From NCBI GenBank assembly GCA_020912385.1, contig CP087218.1:1-64000 (forward strand): a stretch of DNA of 64,000 nucleotides, in the 5' to 3' direction. The position numbers were made by a program, and so were the translations under genes. The DNA comes from Neofusicoccum parvum. Lineage: Eukaryota; Ascomycota; Dothideomycetes; Botryosphaeriales; Botryosphaeriaceae. The notes beneath the pieces were generated by a model. The model saw nothing but the letters and a program-made list of their open reading frames with translations. It did no database searches and had not been told where the DNA came from. This document shows positions 23,595-33,736 of the stretch, piece after piece; position 1 is the first letter of the stretch, and each line of letters starts with the position of its first letter.

Positions 23595-23695
23595 GTTGGA
23601 ACTTACGGGAGAAAGGCGAGAAGGACGCTGAAGACAACAGAAATACGGACGTACGGAAGAATCTTCGGGCCGAAGATCCGTAAGGGGGGGGATGG

Positions 23696-24563
23696 TATTA
23701 CGGCGCAGCCTTCACAGGGTCAGAAAAGTAGGGAAGAAGGATAAGCGGGGCACGAACAGACGCCGCGGAAGATTCCTCCAGGCAGTTGAGGATCACGTGA
23801 CGCCCCACCAGTTCACCAGTTCATATGGGCTTGGTAGAATGAACCTCTGAACTCCAGTTCATACGGTTCAGAACACCCCACCACATGAACTCCATGAACC
23901 ACAGACTGTCATAGCTTTCCTACAGTATATAAGCACACTCACTTAGCTAGATACTTGACCCTTCGTGGTCAACTTCGATAATCAATCTACTCTATTGATT
24001 GACTGTTACCTGCTTCAGCAAGGCCGTCAGAAGATGCTTCAAGAAAGTGGCTTACAAAAGAACAGCCTATCAGCCTTGCTAGGTGGAAAGCCACCAAACA
24101 GCACAGCAGCCACCCAAAGCAAAAACAAGTGGAGGATAACAGCATCGCAGCTACAGGCTGTACTCAGCTTTGCGCAAGACACACAACGGTTTAAAAACAG
24201 AGATGAACCCACAGCGTAGAAAACCCTTTATACCACACTCCTCTATACCTTATACTACTCACTACCCTCCTCTACCTTCTCTCCCCCTCTCAGATTGGCA
24301 CACAACATGTATACTAGCAGCAAAATTCTTTGAATAGTCGTAGCCTGCATATCGCTCAGGGCGATGGGTCAGGGTAAATGAATTCAACTCAACTCAACTC
24401 TACTCTATTGATTAGTAACACGACCTTCGCACGCAGTGCTCAGTCGCGTGTATTAGTCACCTCGTTCTCACTCCCTCTCTTGTACCCACTCAAGGTAAAC
24501 CCCCACACGGCTTACCACCCTCTTTGGTGTTTGGATCCTTAGAGGCAGAGGCCCGCTGTTACA
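23696..24563 (+). repeat. 3' LTR of element X (family C) with insertion
   Basis: Begins TATTACGGCG (a TG-to-TA changed TGTTACGGCG) after a G-rich polypurine tract and ends CTGTTACA. Without the 398-bp insert and its 15-bp target duplicate it is 455 bp, close to the 458-bp solo LTR at 18536-18993. Carries a TATA-like AGTATATAAGCACAC near 23925-23940. Confidence 0.8.
24001..24398 (+). mobile_element. 398-bp non-LTR insertion (LINE 3' end or SINE-like)
   Basis: Flanked by the 15-bp duplication TCTACTCTATTGATT (23986-24000 and 24399-24413) and ending in an AACTC-repeat tail on the plus strand, both hallmarks of target-primed reverse transcription. An open frame to 24219 resembles the last residues of a LINE protein, but the match is weak and rests on general pattern only. 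It is a different family from the two GATA-tailed LINEs. Confidence 0.65.
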
Positions 24564-24702
24564 TTAGGGTGTATTTGTACCTTTTAGTTAGGGTGTATTC
24601 GCACCTTTAGGTTAGGGTTCGTAATAGAGAGCAAGAACGGCGATCTAATATGCTATAATAAATACTCTATTTAGATACATGTATTGGTGAGAGTAAAGAA
24701 GC
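24564..24702. repeat. Three interstitial TTAGGG motifs at the transposon edge
   Basis: Immediately after the LTR end are three TTAGGG copies within about 50 bp (24564, about 24590, about 24613), separated by similar GTGTATT-GTACCTTT spacers, so this is a degenerate tandem of about 24 bp. It is in the opposite orientation to the chromosome-end array. Too short to claim a former telomere. Confidence 0.5.
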
Positions 24703-26679
24703 TTAATATATTTCAATGCCTTGAAGTGCACCGTCATTACGCCATTGGGCAAGACGGCAAGCGTAGTCAGTACTACCTTCTCCCCATACGGCAGCTCTTT
24801 TCTTCCTTTCCACCGTATTCTCGTCATCCGTCTTATTTGCGGCATGGCCCTCAGCATTAAAATAGCCTGGGGTGCAGCCGAGGATTGGCGAAAACCAGGC
24901 GGAGCGTTTGGCCGTCTCTTTGGCCCAATGCTCCTCGGATTCGGCAGAGGGCTCTACGGAAAAGGGCATGCCATTCGTCTTCTTGCTAGCCTCGGCTGCG
25001 ATGAAAGCGGTGTGCGTGGCAATCAAGTCGAGCACATACGTAATGTTACCTGCAGGTGACGTTTAGACAAAGCAAATCACGAAGACAACTCGGAGTTACT
25101 CACAAGCCACGCCCGTCTGCGCAGGCGACCAGAAGAACATGTTCGGGAAGTCGTGGCTGGTAATGCCGTGGAAGGTCGTGGGGCCCTTCTCGGCCCACTT
25201 CCTATCCATATCCAAGCCTCCACGCCCATAGACCTTGACGCTGGCATTCCAACCGGGGCTTACAGGGTCACCGACAGCAGCACGAAAGCCGGTGCTCAAC
25301 ACCAACACGTCGACGGAATACTCGACACCGGCCACGACGACACCAGTCTCGGTCAAGCGGTCCACACCCTTGCCGGCAGTGTCGATGATGTCAACGTGAG
25401 GCTGATTGAAGCTCTGCAGGTACTGGTCGTGGAAGCCAGGACGCTTGCAGTAGGTTGGGTACCAGGCGCGCAGTTTCTCGGCCTTGGCCGGGTCCTTGAC
25501 CTCTTGGTCGACGCGGGCACGCACGCGCTGGGCGCGCGGAAAGTCGAGCGCATTCATCCACTCGATATGCTTTCTCACACTCTCAGCGTCGTTGGCGTCG
25601 ACAATGCCTCTGTGGGCGGCGCCGATTAGTGCGCTGAAGCTGGGCATCTGGCACCAGCCGTCGTGCACCAGGTCGACGCCCTCTGGCCGGCCCATGACGT
25701 ACGAGTTGAAGTTCTCAGCACGCCGCTTCTGCCATCCAGGTGCGCCATTCTCGGTAATGGCTGGCCAGGCGTTCGGATCCGTCTCGTGCTGACCGCGAAC
25801 ATCGCAGGAGGAGGCGGTGCGCTGGAAGACGTAGAGGTGCTTGCTCCACTTGGCCAACTCTGGCACCACCTGGATCGCCGTGCTACCTGTACCGAGGATG
25901 CCAACGCGCTTGCCGGCCAGCTTTTCCAGCGTCTGTACTTCTGGAGAGCCGCCCGTGGTGCTGTAGTTCCAGCGTGCCGTGTGGAAGTACTGGCCTTTGA
26001 ACGTCTCCAGACCGGGCATCTTAGGAATATGCGGCACGTTGAGCAAACCGCCCGTCATGATGACGAAGGATGCGCGCACTTGCAGCTCGCGCCCGCCGTC
26101 GCTTGGCCCGCGGTACTCGGACATGGAGACGACCCACTGCTTGCGTGACTCGTCCCAGCGCTGAGTCTTGACCTGCGTGCGGAACAGCGCCTTGTCGGCC
26201 AGCGAGAAGTGTTTAGCGATTCGGTCGGCGTGCTCACGCAGCTCCAGTCCATACGAGTACTTGTGCTTGGGCATGTAGTTCGTCTCTTCCAGGAGCGGCA
26301 TGTAGATATACGACTCGACATCGCACATTAGGCCCGGGTATCGGTTCCAGTACCACGTGCCACCGAAACCGCCCGCCGTGTCGACCAGCCGCATTTCTGA
26401 TGGAGAGAAGCCGGCTTGGATCAGGCGGGCGGCGAAGATGAGCCCGCCATAGCCTGCTCCCAGGATAAGGAATTTGCACTCATCCCCGTCATTGAGAGCA
26501 GGGGGTTGGGCGTTGAGGACATCATGATCAACCCATGGGTCGTCATGCAGGAACTTGTACTTGTCCGTCTTGTCGAGGTCCACGTACTGGGAGGTTCCAT
26601 CAGGCCGGAGTCGCCGTTGGCGTTCGGCGGCGTATTTGGCCTGGATTGCGGCGTCCGGAGAATTGGGTTCGGAGGTCAT
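24703..26679 (-). CDS. Type I Baeyer-Villiger monooxygenase
   Basis: Two exons, 26679-25104 and 25049-24703, intron 25050-25103 (GTGAGT...CTGCAG), 640 aa. FAD-binding GAGYGG at residues 74-79, the type I BVMO fingerprint FKGQYFHTARW at 227-237, and an NADPH-binding GTGSTA near 263-268 are all present. Such enzymes insert oxygen beside a ketone to make an ester or lactone using FAD, NADPH and O2, in the cytosol. The length is typical of the fungal group with an N-terminal extension. Splicing restores the conserved 'ACNITYVLDLIATH' region. It is divergent from the cyclase-like gene at 27170 across a roughly 490-bp shared intergenic region, so the two are probably co-regulated. The substrate cannot be told from sequence; ketones from polyketides, steroids or aromatic acetyl compounds are all possible. 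Confidence 0.93.
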
Positions 26680-27169
26680 TGTGGGAATAGATAGCTAAAG
26701 AAAACACTAGGTCGAATAGGCTTGCTCAGTCTCTCAGTCTGTAGCCTTTCCAACCAGGAGCTCTATGCCTCTTTATCGTTTTCAGAACCACGCATGTACA
26801 TCCAATTCCCGGATTCCGGTATTTTCCCACATCGGATTCGGACAGGTCATGGTGGAGCACTGACCGCTTGAATCCGTATAACGATCATGGGCGCCTAAAG
26901 GAGTGCATACTGCACTGTCGGAATTATTCCAAGCCGAGACTCCATCCAAGGATCTTTGCGGGTATCGGAAGCAAGCGAAGCCGGCATTGGTACAAGAAAT
27001 ATAGGTCAAGTCTCGGGTACATGTGGGTATTCAAAGGTGGAGAATTCCGTCATCCATATGCCGACGCGGGTACAAATTAGTACGGAAGGGGGCAACATCT
27101 TTCGCTACACTTTTCGCATGAACTGGCAAAGGACACATTCCTAGAAAGCTTCGATCGTGGCATGACAGA

Positions 27170-28279
27170 ATGGACGTTCCAGAGTTTGACCATCTGCCCA
27201 GCGTTCAAGGCATGCCGCAAGGCTGCGCCTGGGGTGTCTTTGACCAGGACGGCAAGAAAGACGTCTTCGGAACCCTGAACCACCTCACGCCCGAGGTTGT
27301 GGCCGCCGCTGCCAAAGAGGCCAAAGATGGCATCTCCATCTCACTGAAGTACGACACCCCTCAAAATAACCATCCTCGGGACTAACACAGAGACCAGCTG
27401 GCCGCTTGACAGTCTCAAGACGTACCCTGGCAGCAACCGCGCTCTTGCCACGCACCATGTGCACTCGTTGCGCGACGCCGGCATGGACGCGGATGGCTGG
27501 GACGATGAACTGGCCTTCAACACGCAGGGCTCCAGCCAATGGGACAGTCTGTGCCATTACCAGCACCAGGCTTCTGGCCTCGCGTATAACGGCTTCCACC
27601 CGCGGCGCGAGCACTTCACCTCTGCAGCTTCATCGCCTGTCGCGCCTACGCTGGACCATTGGCACGCCCGCGGCTGCATGGTCGCGCGTGGCGTCCTACT
27701 CGACTATGCGTCCTACTATTTCACGACGCGTGGCACGCCTCTCGACCCGTTCGCCGGCACGCCCATCGCCGTTGCCGACCTCGAGGCGTGCGCGCGGCAG
27801 CAAGGCGTCGTCTTTCGGCCAGGCGACGTGCTCGTAGTACGCACAGGGTGGACTGAGGCGCTGGGGGGCCGCAGTGCTGACGAGCAGGCGCAGCTGCTGT
27901 CGAGCTTCCTCGCATCGGGAGTGGAAGGGAGTGAGGGTGCAGCACGGTGGATCTGGGATCGGCGATTCAGCGCCGTGGCGGGAGATGCGGTTGCGTTTGA
28001 GCAGATTCCGCGGGCTAAGGAGGATGGGAGTTCGTGGGGCCCGGCTGATTTAGGTGAGTTAATTCCTCTCCAGCGAAGTTTCGTGGCGCTGACCAGGACG
28101 TAGTACTGCATCAATACCTTTTATCCATGTTCGGTATGCCGATCGGAGAGCTGTGGGACTTAAAGGCTCTGGCGGAGCATTGCAAAAAGGTGGACAGGTA
28201 CAGCTTCTTGCTGGTTTCCGTGCCGTTGAACCATCCTGGGCTGATAGGGAGTCCACCGAATGCGGTAGCCGTGTTTTAG
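27170..28279 (+). CDS. Putative cyclase / kynurenine formamidase-like hydrolase
   Basis: Three exons, 27170-27348, 27398-28053 and 28104-28279, total 336 aa. Intron 1 has an ACTAAC branch site and must use the CAG ending at 27397 to keep frame, giving the family motif SLNWPLD. Intron 2 (28054-28103, GTGAGT...TAG) restores the conserved tail (VLHQYLL, FGMPIGELWDL). The FNTQGSSQWDSLCHY motif is characteristic of the fungal PF04199 (cyclase) group, metal-dependent hydrolases that open amides or lactones. Beside a BVMO, a lactone or ester hydrolase role is attractive, but this is inference. It ends 5 bp from the convergent regulator gene. Confidence 0.87.
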
Positions 28280-28284
28280 TCAAT

Positions 28285-30221
28285 CTACAACTTTTTTTGC
28301 TTCTGAATAAACTCGGCCACAGCAACCAAAGAATCTCTCGCAAAGGTACGCATGTAAGGACAGTCGAGATCGCCCCTCAGTGTTGCCTGGACGATTGCCT
28401 GCAGCAGCCAGCAGATCTCAGCCGCATGCCGCGTCACTTTGGACAGCAATATTCCCTTTGCTTCCGCTCTTGCAGTCGCTTCTTCCCAGAGTACCTGCCA
28501 TTTCTCGATTGCGCAAAACACGGCGCTCAGCTGCGCCGATGCGAGCAAGCTTGTGCGAGCATTATGAACGACGCCAGCCATAACTTGGAGCACGTCAGTC
28601 TCAATTTTCATCTCCAAAATGCCCATGCGACTCACTCCATATGACAGCCTGGAGCTGGAGTGGATGGAGCGTGGGGAGGCCATCTTGCGCCCCGACCCGA
28701 GCGCCACGTGTCAGTCGGTTGATAAACTCGCACATTGACAGGCATTCGCGGGGCGGTTCCAGCGTCTTAATCCTTTCGAACTCGATTGCTGTCTCCGCTT
28801 CAAACAGCTCCTCATTGCACAGCATGTCCCCTACTAGTTCTGCCATGGCTGCCTGTGGAGGAGTGCTGTAGAACAGGCAGAGGTGGCTGTCGTACATGAT
28901 CGTAAAAATGCCGAGCCTGCTTCCGTCAGCACCGTCATCTGCCCAATCAATTGCAAAGGTGGCAACCTAATTCGACACTCGTCCGCCACGAATTCCTCCC
29001 AGCTGGACTCAGTCCGCTTCCGAGACCACTCCAGCAATCCTGCAGCGCGCACGACGGCGACCAGCACGGGGTGCCTCTCCAATCTTATCCGGCGCCGCGT
29101 TGCGATGTCGTGCATGCCGCTTTGTATTGTGGATATGATGAATCCCGCCTGTAGCACTTCGAATTCGCTTGACGCCGCCGCGCAGCCGTCATCTCGGCCG
29201 AGATAATGCCTGAAAAGGTTCTGTGTGAAGATGAACTCCTCGATGAGGCTGAGCAAACGGCGAACTTTCGGCGACGTTTTCTTGGACCCCGAGGTTGCCA
29301 AACCGACGGCAAAAATCGCCACGAGAAGAGCCATCGGTGCCGTTTCGAGCGAGAAGGTTGGCCGATGCATGATGGGCATCTGTTGGTGGTAGTTGCTGAA
29401 GAAGCTGTTCACAAAGCCGGGAAGATTGCCTGTGATGAAGACAGATTTCGCGAAGTCGTAGTCGAAATCTGTCCCGCACACCTTATTCAGTTGGTCAACG
29501 GCATCATCTAGACGAGAGCTGAGACGTGGCGAGACATTGTAGGTTAGCGGCAGCTGATCGAAGCCACTGAGGTTCTCATCCCCGAAGTTACACCAGATAT
29601 CAAACAGAGTACCAGCACAGCTCCATCCAGACGAGAATGTGTCGTCGTCCAGGAACAATTGCCAATCTGCAGCACTTGCTGGATCCGCATGGGTGCTAGC
29701 TGCTGCAAACGCGGCGGTTTGTGACTCGAAGGAATTGTCGACAAACTTCAGCAAGAAGGGCGCGTCGTTGTGTTCCGCGTCATGATTGCTGCCTTTCCGA
29801 CGGTACGAGCACGGCATGCCCAATGACATGCACCGGGAGCATGGCGAGCCAGTGTCGCACGACGTTTTCTTTATGGTGCACCGGTCGCAGGCTCGGGCTT
29901 TCCGACCACGCTTGGCCTGCGGAGGGGCGTCTGCCTGCTGCTTCCTGGCGCATGAAGCGGCATGTCTCCGGGCAACGTCCCTAGCTCGTCAGCGGCTGTT
30001 CCCATGGCGCACGGCAGAAGCAATAAACTCACGATCTGACGAATGGCCGGCTGCAAAAAGGACATTGGGCAGACTTTTGTCCAGAATCTGAGCCGCGTCA
30101 GCAACTCCAAGTAAAAGGAATGGCTTCGCTTACGAGTAGTCTCATGGCGGCGGAGATGGCCGGCAGTGGAGTAGGCCTTGTGGCATTTCTGACACACGTA
30201 CCGGCGAGCTGCGCCTTCCAT
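28285..30221 (-). CDS. Transcription factor with C2H2 fingers plus Zn2Cys6 domain
   Basis: Five exons: 30221-30134, 30087-30033, 29980-28967, 28916-28636 and 28583-28285, 578 aa. The 55-nt second exon is essential because it supplies the second finger. Two C2H2-type fingers (C10, C13, H26, H30; C38, C41, H54, C58) are followed by a Zn2Cys6 cluster at residues 79-105 and a fungal_trans-type regulatory domain. Intron 3 uses a less usual GTTGCC donor and intron 4 an AAG acceptor; both preserve frame, and the joined protein reads smoothly. Dual-finger regulators of this kind commonly control adjacent gene clusters. It sits between the cyclase/BVMO pair and the MFS/SDR pair, so it is the natural candidate local regulator. 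All introns are 46-52 nt. Confidence 0.87.
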
Positions 30222-30597
30222 AATTACTCGAGCAATTAGGGAGTGATTTGTTGGACGTGAGAATCGGCCGGGGACGTGGGAATTGGCCAGGGACGTGGGA
30301 ATTGGCCGGGGACGTGGGAATTGGCCGGGGACGTGGGCTTTTCCCGCAAGCTTCGGCGACTCTACGGCGTTGATCCTAGGGTGGGCCTGCATGCGTCGGC
30401 TTCGGATGCTAAGTGCCTATACATTTTGTACAACTCGGAAGACGGAACCATGCTTTGCAGGCCCCAAAAGCCAATAGTACCTATAAAACCACAATCGAAA
30501 CCCGTCCTGCGAAACATCATCCATCCCTGTTACGTACCATCCAAAGGCCAATCGGACCGAAGTCGGCTTGGCCGTCGTTACATTGAACTCTTTCGGG

Positions 30598-32236
30598 ATG
30601 ACGTCCTCTCAGGCAAGCCAGGAGAGTCAGAACCCAGCACCATCCTTCGATCGGGATCTTGAGAAGGTGGAAAGCAGCACAGTCGGCCCAGGAGTTGAAC
30701 CATCGCAGCCACCGGATGAAGACGACAGCCTCGTCTGGTGGGACGGCCCTGATGACCCCACCAACCCACAGAACTGGTCTCCTCGGAAAAAGTGGCTGAA
30801 TATCGGTCTTTGCTCCGCCATCACTTTCGTCACGCCGCTGGCCTCGTCAATGTTTGCCCCCGGAGTGCCAGAAGTCTTGGAAGCCTTCAACTCATCCTCC
30901 CGCCTACTCTCGAGCTTCGTGGTGTCCGTTTTCGTCCTCGGTTTCGCCATCGGTCCGCTCGTCATCGCACCATTGTCTGAGATATACGGACGCATCCCTC
31001 TCTACCATGTAGGGAATGTCGGCTTCTTCGTCTTCACCATTGCTTGCGCCGTTGCAGATAGCATGGGCATGTTGATTGCATTCCGGCTCTTGTCCGGTTG
31101 CTTTGGAGTGACATGCTTGACTATCGGCGCAGGCACCATCGCCGACACGATGCCAACGGCGCATAGAGGTAGGGCCATGGCAATATGGACGGCTGGCCCG
31201 TTGTTCGGCCCTGTTGTTGGACCCGTGGCTGGCGGGTTCCTTGTCCAGGCGATGGGGTGGAGATGGGTATTTTGGCTTCTCACGATTTTGGTCTGTTCAT
31301 CTCTTCTTGTGGCATTACTAATGCTGACTCGTCTACAGTCTGGAGTATTGACCGTAGTATGCATGATCTTCATGCGGGAGACATACGCTCCAGCTATCCT
31401 AGACCGCAAGGTCGCGCGCCTCCGTAAAGAAACCGGCAACCCCGGCCTGCGCTCAAAGATGGCCAAGGATATGTCCTATAAGGAGCTAATCATCCGCGCA
31501 ATCGTGCGTCCCATAAAGCTACTCGTTCGGTCACCGATCGTGCTGGCCATGTCTTCGTTCATAGCAATCATCTATGCGCTCCTCTACCTCCTCTTCTCGA
31601 CCTTTTCCTTCGTGTTTGGCGAGAACTACGGCTTTGGAAGCGGCACTGTCGGCCTATCCTACATTGGCATCGGCATCGGCATGTTCATCGGCCTCGTCCT
31701 TGTTGGCCAAACGTCGGATCGCCTTATTTGTAAGTTACAGGCATCTGGCAAGCCTATACGGCCCGAGGACAGGCTGCCCGTTTGGCTCGTTGGCCCTGCT
31801 GCACTCTGCATCCCGGTTGGTCTTTTTATCTACGGCTGGACCACAGAGAAGCACACACACTGGATCGTGCCCATGCTCGGGACATTGATCGTCGGAGTTG
31901 GGTTGCTTTCGTGCATGGTGCGTCTCCTTGCCCTCCTCCCGATTTTGACCGCTGTACTGACCATCTGACCATCTGTCGGTGTAGCTGTGCATTCAGACAT
32001 ACCTTGTTGATGCATTCACAATTCACGCCTCGTCTGCTATGGCTGCCAACACGCTCGTGCGCAGCACGCTTGGCGCCACCCTTCCTCTATGTGCTCTGGA
32101 TATGTATGACGCCCTCGGCTTGGGTTGGGGGAATTCTATTCTAGCTTTCATTGCACTAGCTGTCGTTCCGGTACCAGTACTTTTCAGCCTTTATGGAGAG
32201 CGCATTCGGAAACGCAGCGCCAATGTACAGTTTTAA
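30598..32236 (+). CDS. MFS multidrug-type transporter (DHA1-like)
   Basis: Exons 30598-31290, 31339-31917 and 31985-32236, 507 aa. The first intron (48 nt) has no stop and keeps frame, so a simple translation would retain 16 extra residues; removing it restores the usual 'WVFWLLTIL-SGVLTVVCMIFMRETYAP' order. The N-terminus (WDGPDDPTNPQNW, then LSEIYGR) is the hallmark of the fungal drug:H+ antiporter family with 12 membrane spans. A TTG lies in frame upstream at 30568; the first ATG, 30598, is used. Likely exports a product or toxic intermediate of the surrounding cluster. About 370 bp separate it from the divergent regulator gene. Confidence 0.92.
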
Positions 32237-32840
32237 GTTAATGGGGCTGGAGCTGTATCGAATAATAAACAGAGACGATACCAGGTTAATGACAATTCCA
32301 CGATAGAGTATGTATTCGGAGAGCGCTGCATTTAGGACAGCAATCAACCGGCATCTGGGGTCTGCCACACCCAGAAAGGGAATAGTAGTGTAGTTCTCGT
32401 GGGGGCACATGTGTGTCAGCGATTTAAGCCATGCCAAGGCAGAGATAAAATACGAGTTATGAAAGGGGCGCCCCCATGACAGTGTCAGAAAGGGGTGGAA
32501 ACCAGTCGATTCAAGTATTTCCGATCTCCGAAAGTACCTGGACGGATTTCTTCTGCTCCGGCATCCGTTTACCAAATTCGCTCTAGACGATTTTGCAATA
32601 CTAACACTTACGGTGCTGTAATTGCCGAGCAGTTACAATGCAAGCGTATAAAACCGCTACGGCCTACTGCCTTCACGTTACTCCTTCAACACTATCCCAT
32701 CACCACGAATTGCAACAGACAACTTCTCGACTGCGCTGCGTGCCCCTCCGACACCATATCAAATTTTAACTGATATACTATTGCCACAACATTGGTTCTG
32801 TCCAGCAATCTCCGTACCTGCATATTCACCCTTTTTCGAC

Positions 32841-33736
32841 ATGTCTTTTGCGGGAAAGGTTGTCCTAGTCACCGGCGCAGCAGGCGGTCTGGGCAAGGCC
32901 ATCGCAGGTGCCTTCCTCCATGCAGGCGCCAGCGTCACGATCTGTGATGTCATGGCGGATGTTCTTCAGAATACCGTCACCGAGTTCAATTCAGCAGGCT
33001 TTGGTGATCGTCTGCTGAGCTCCAAAACTGATGTCACCAACGAGGCCGCGATTGATCAAGTATTCACCAAGACGATTCAGAAGTTTGGCCGCTTGGATGT
33101 CTTGGTCAACAACGCTGGCATTACAGACAAGTGAGTATGCTCGATTGCTCCAATGCCGACGTAGATGACTGAACTTCAGTCTTTGTTTCGCAGGTGGCAG
33201 CCCGTTGGGTCGCTGGAGCGTTCGCTTTGGGATCGTGTCATCGCTATCAACCTGACCGCACCCTACCTTTTCAGCAAGCGGGCGGTCAATCAGTTTCTTG
33301 CTCAGGAACCTTCCGGTGGCTCCATCATCAATATTGCGTCTATGGCGGCAATTAAAGGTTGCCTTGCAGGTATGTAAATTTCCAGGCTCTTTACTGCAAA
33401 AGTAAATAAACTAACCATTACCATCAAGGCGCGGCCTATGTGTCCAGTAAGTCCGGTCTCGTAGGTTTGACGAAGAATACGGCCGCGGCATATAATAAGA
33501 AAAATATCCGCGCCGTCGTCCTCCTGCCAGGAGGTATGAACACGCGCCTGATGAACCAGGACAATAACGGTGTGGATGAGGAGGGCTTCGCAATGACGAT
33601 GAAAGCTGGGGCTGTCGAGCCCAAGATCTCGGACGTTGATGACGTGGCCAAATCCGTGCTTTTCTACGCGGGTGAACATGCTTACATTTCCAATGGAGCA
33701 GTTATCACGGTGGATGGCGGCTGGTCAGCGTTCTAA
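32841..33736 (+). CDS. Short-chain dehydrogenase/reductase (classical SDR)
   Basis: Exons 32841-33130, 33194-33369 and 33429-33736, 257 aa. TGAAGGLG at residues 11-18 binds the nicotinamide cofactor, NNAG follows, and the catalytic Ser-Tyr-Lys set is visible (INIAS, then YVSSK split by the second intron). The C-terminus GAVITVDGGWS is classical for reductases of about 250 aa. The intron borders (GTGAGT...GCAG; GTATGT...CAAG with CTAAC) are clean. A TATA-like TATAAAA (about 32645-32651) lies roughly 190 bp upstream. It probably supplies a ketone/alcohol interconversion for the adjacent BVMO pathway; the substrate is unknown. Confidence 0.93.

Larger units (their letters stand above)
23005..24563 (+). 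mobile_element. Chromovirus 'X', right part (antisense gene, PPT, 3' LTR)
   Basis: Holds the antisense gene remnant (23005-23594), a polypurine tract (AAGGGGGGGGATGG, ending 23695) and a family C LTR (23696-24563) split by a 398-bp non-LTR insertion. The left edge cuts the antisense frame in mid-codon run exactly at the end of the neighbouring LTR, which is what insertion of the 13345-23004 element into X would give. It is little affected by RIP, unlike its presumed left half at 11244-13344. Confidence 0.7.

Noticed and set aside
27716..28114. Minus-strand frame opposite the cyclase gene
   Set aside because: Antisense shadow in a GC-rich exon; no domain.
31291..31338. 16 extra residues in the MFS frame (VCSSLLVALL...)
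   Set aside because: GT...CTGAC...CAG borders and family alignment show a 48-nt stopless intron rather than coding sequence; the same reasoning was applied to 46136-46207 in the dehydrogenase.
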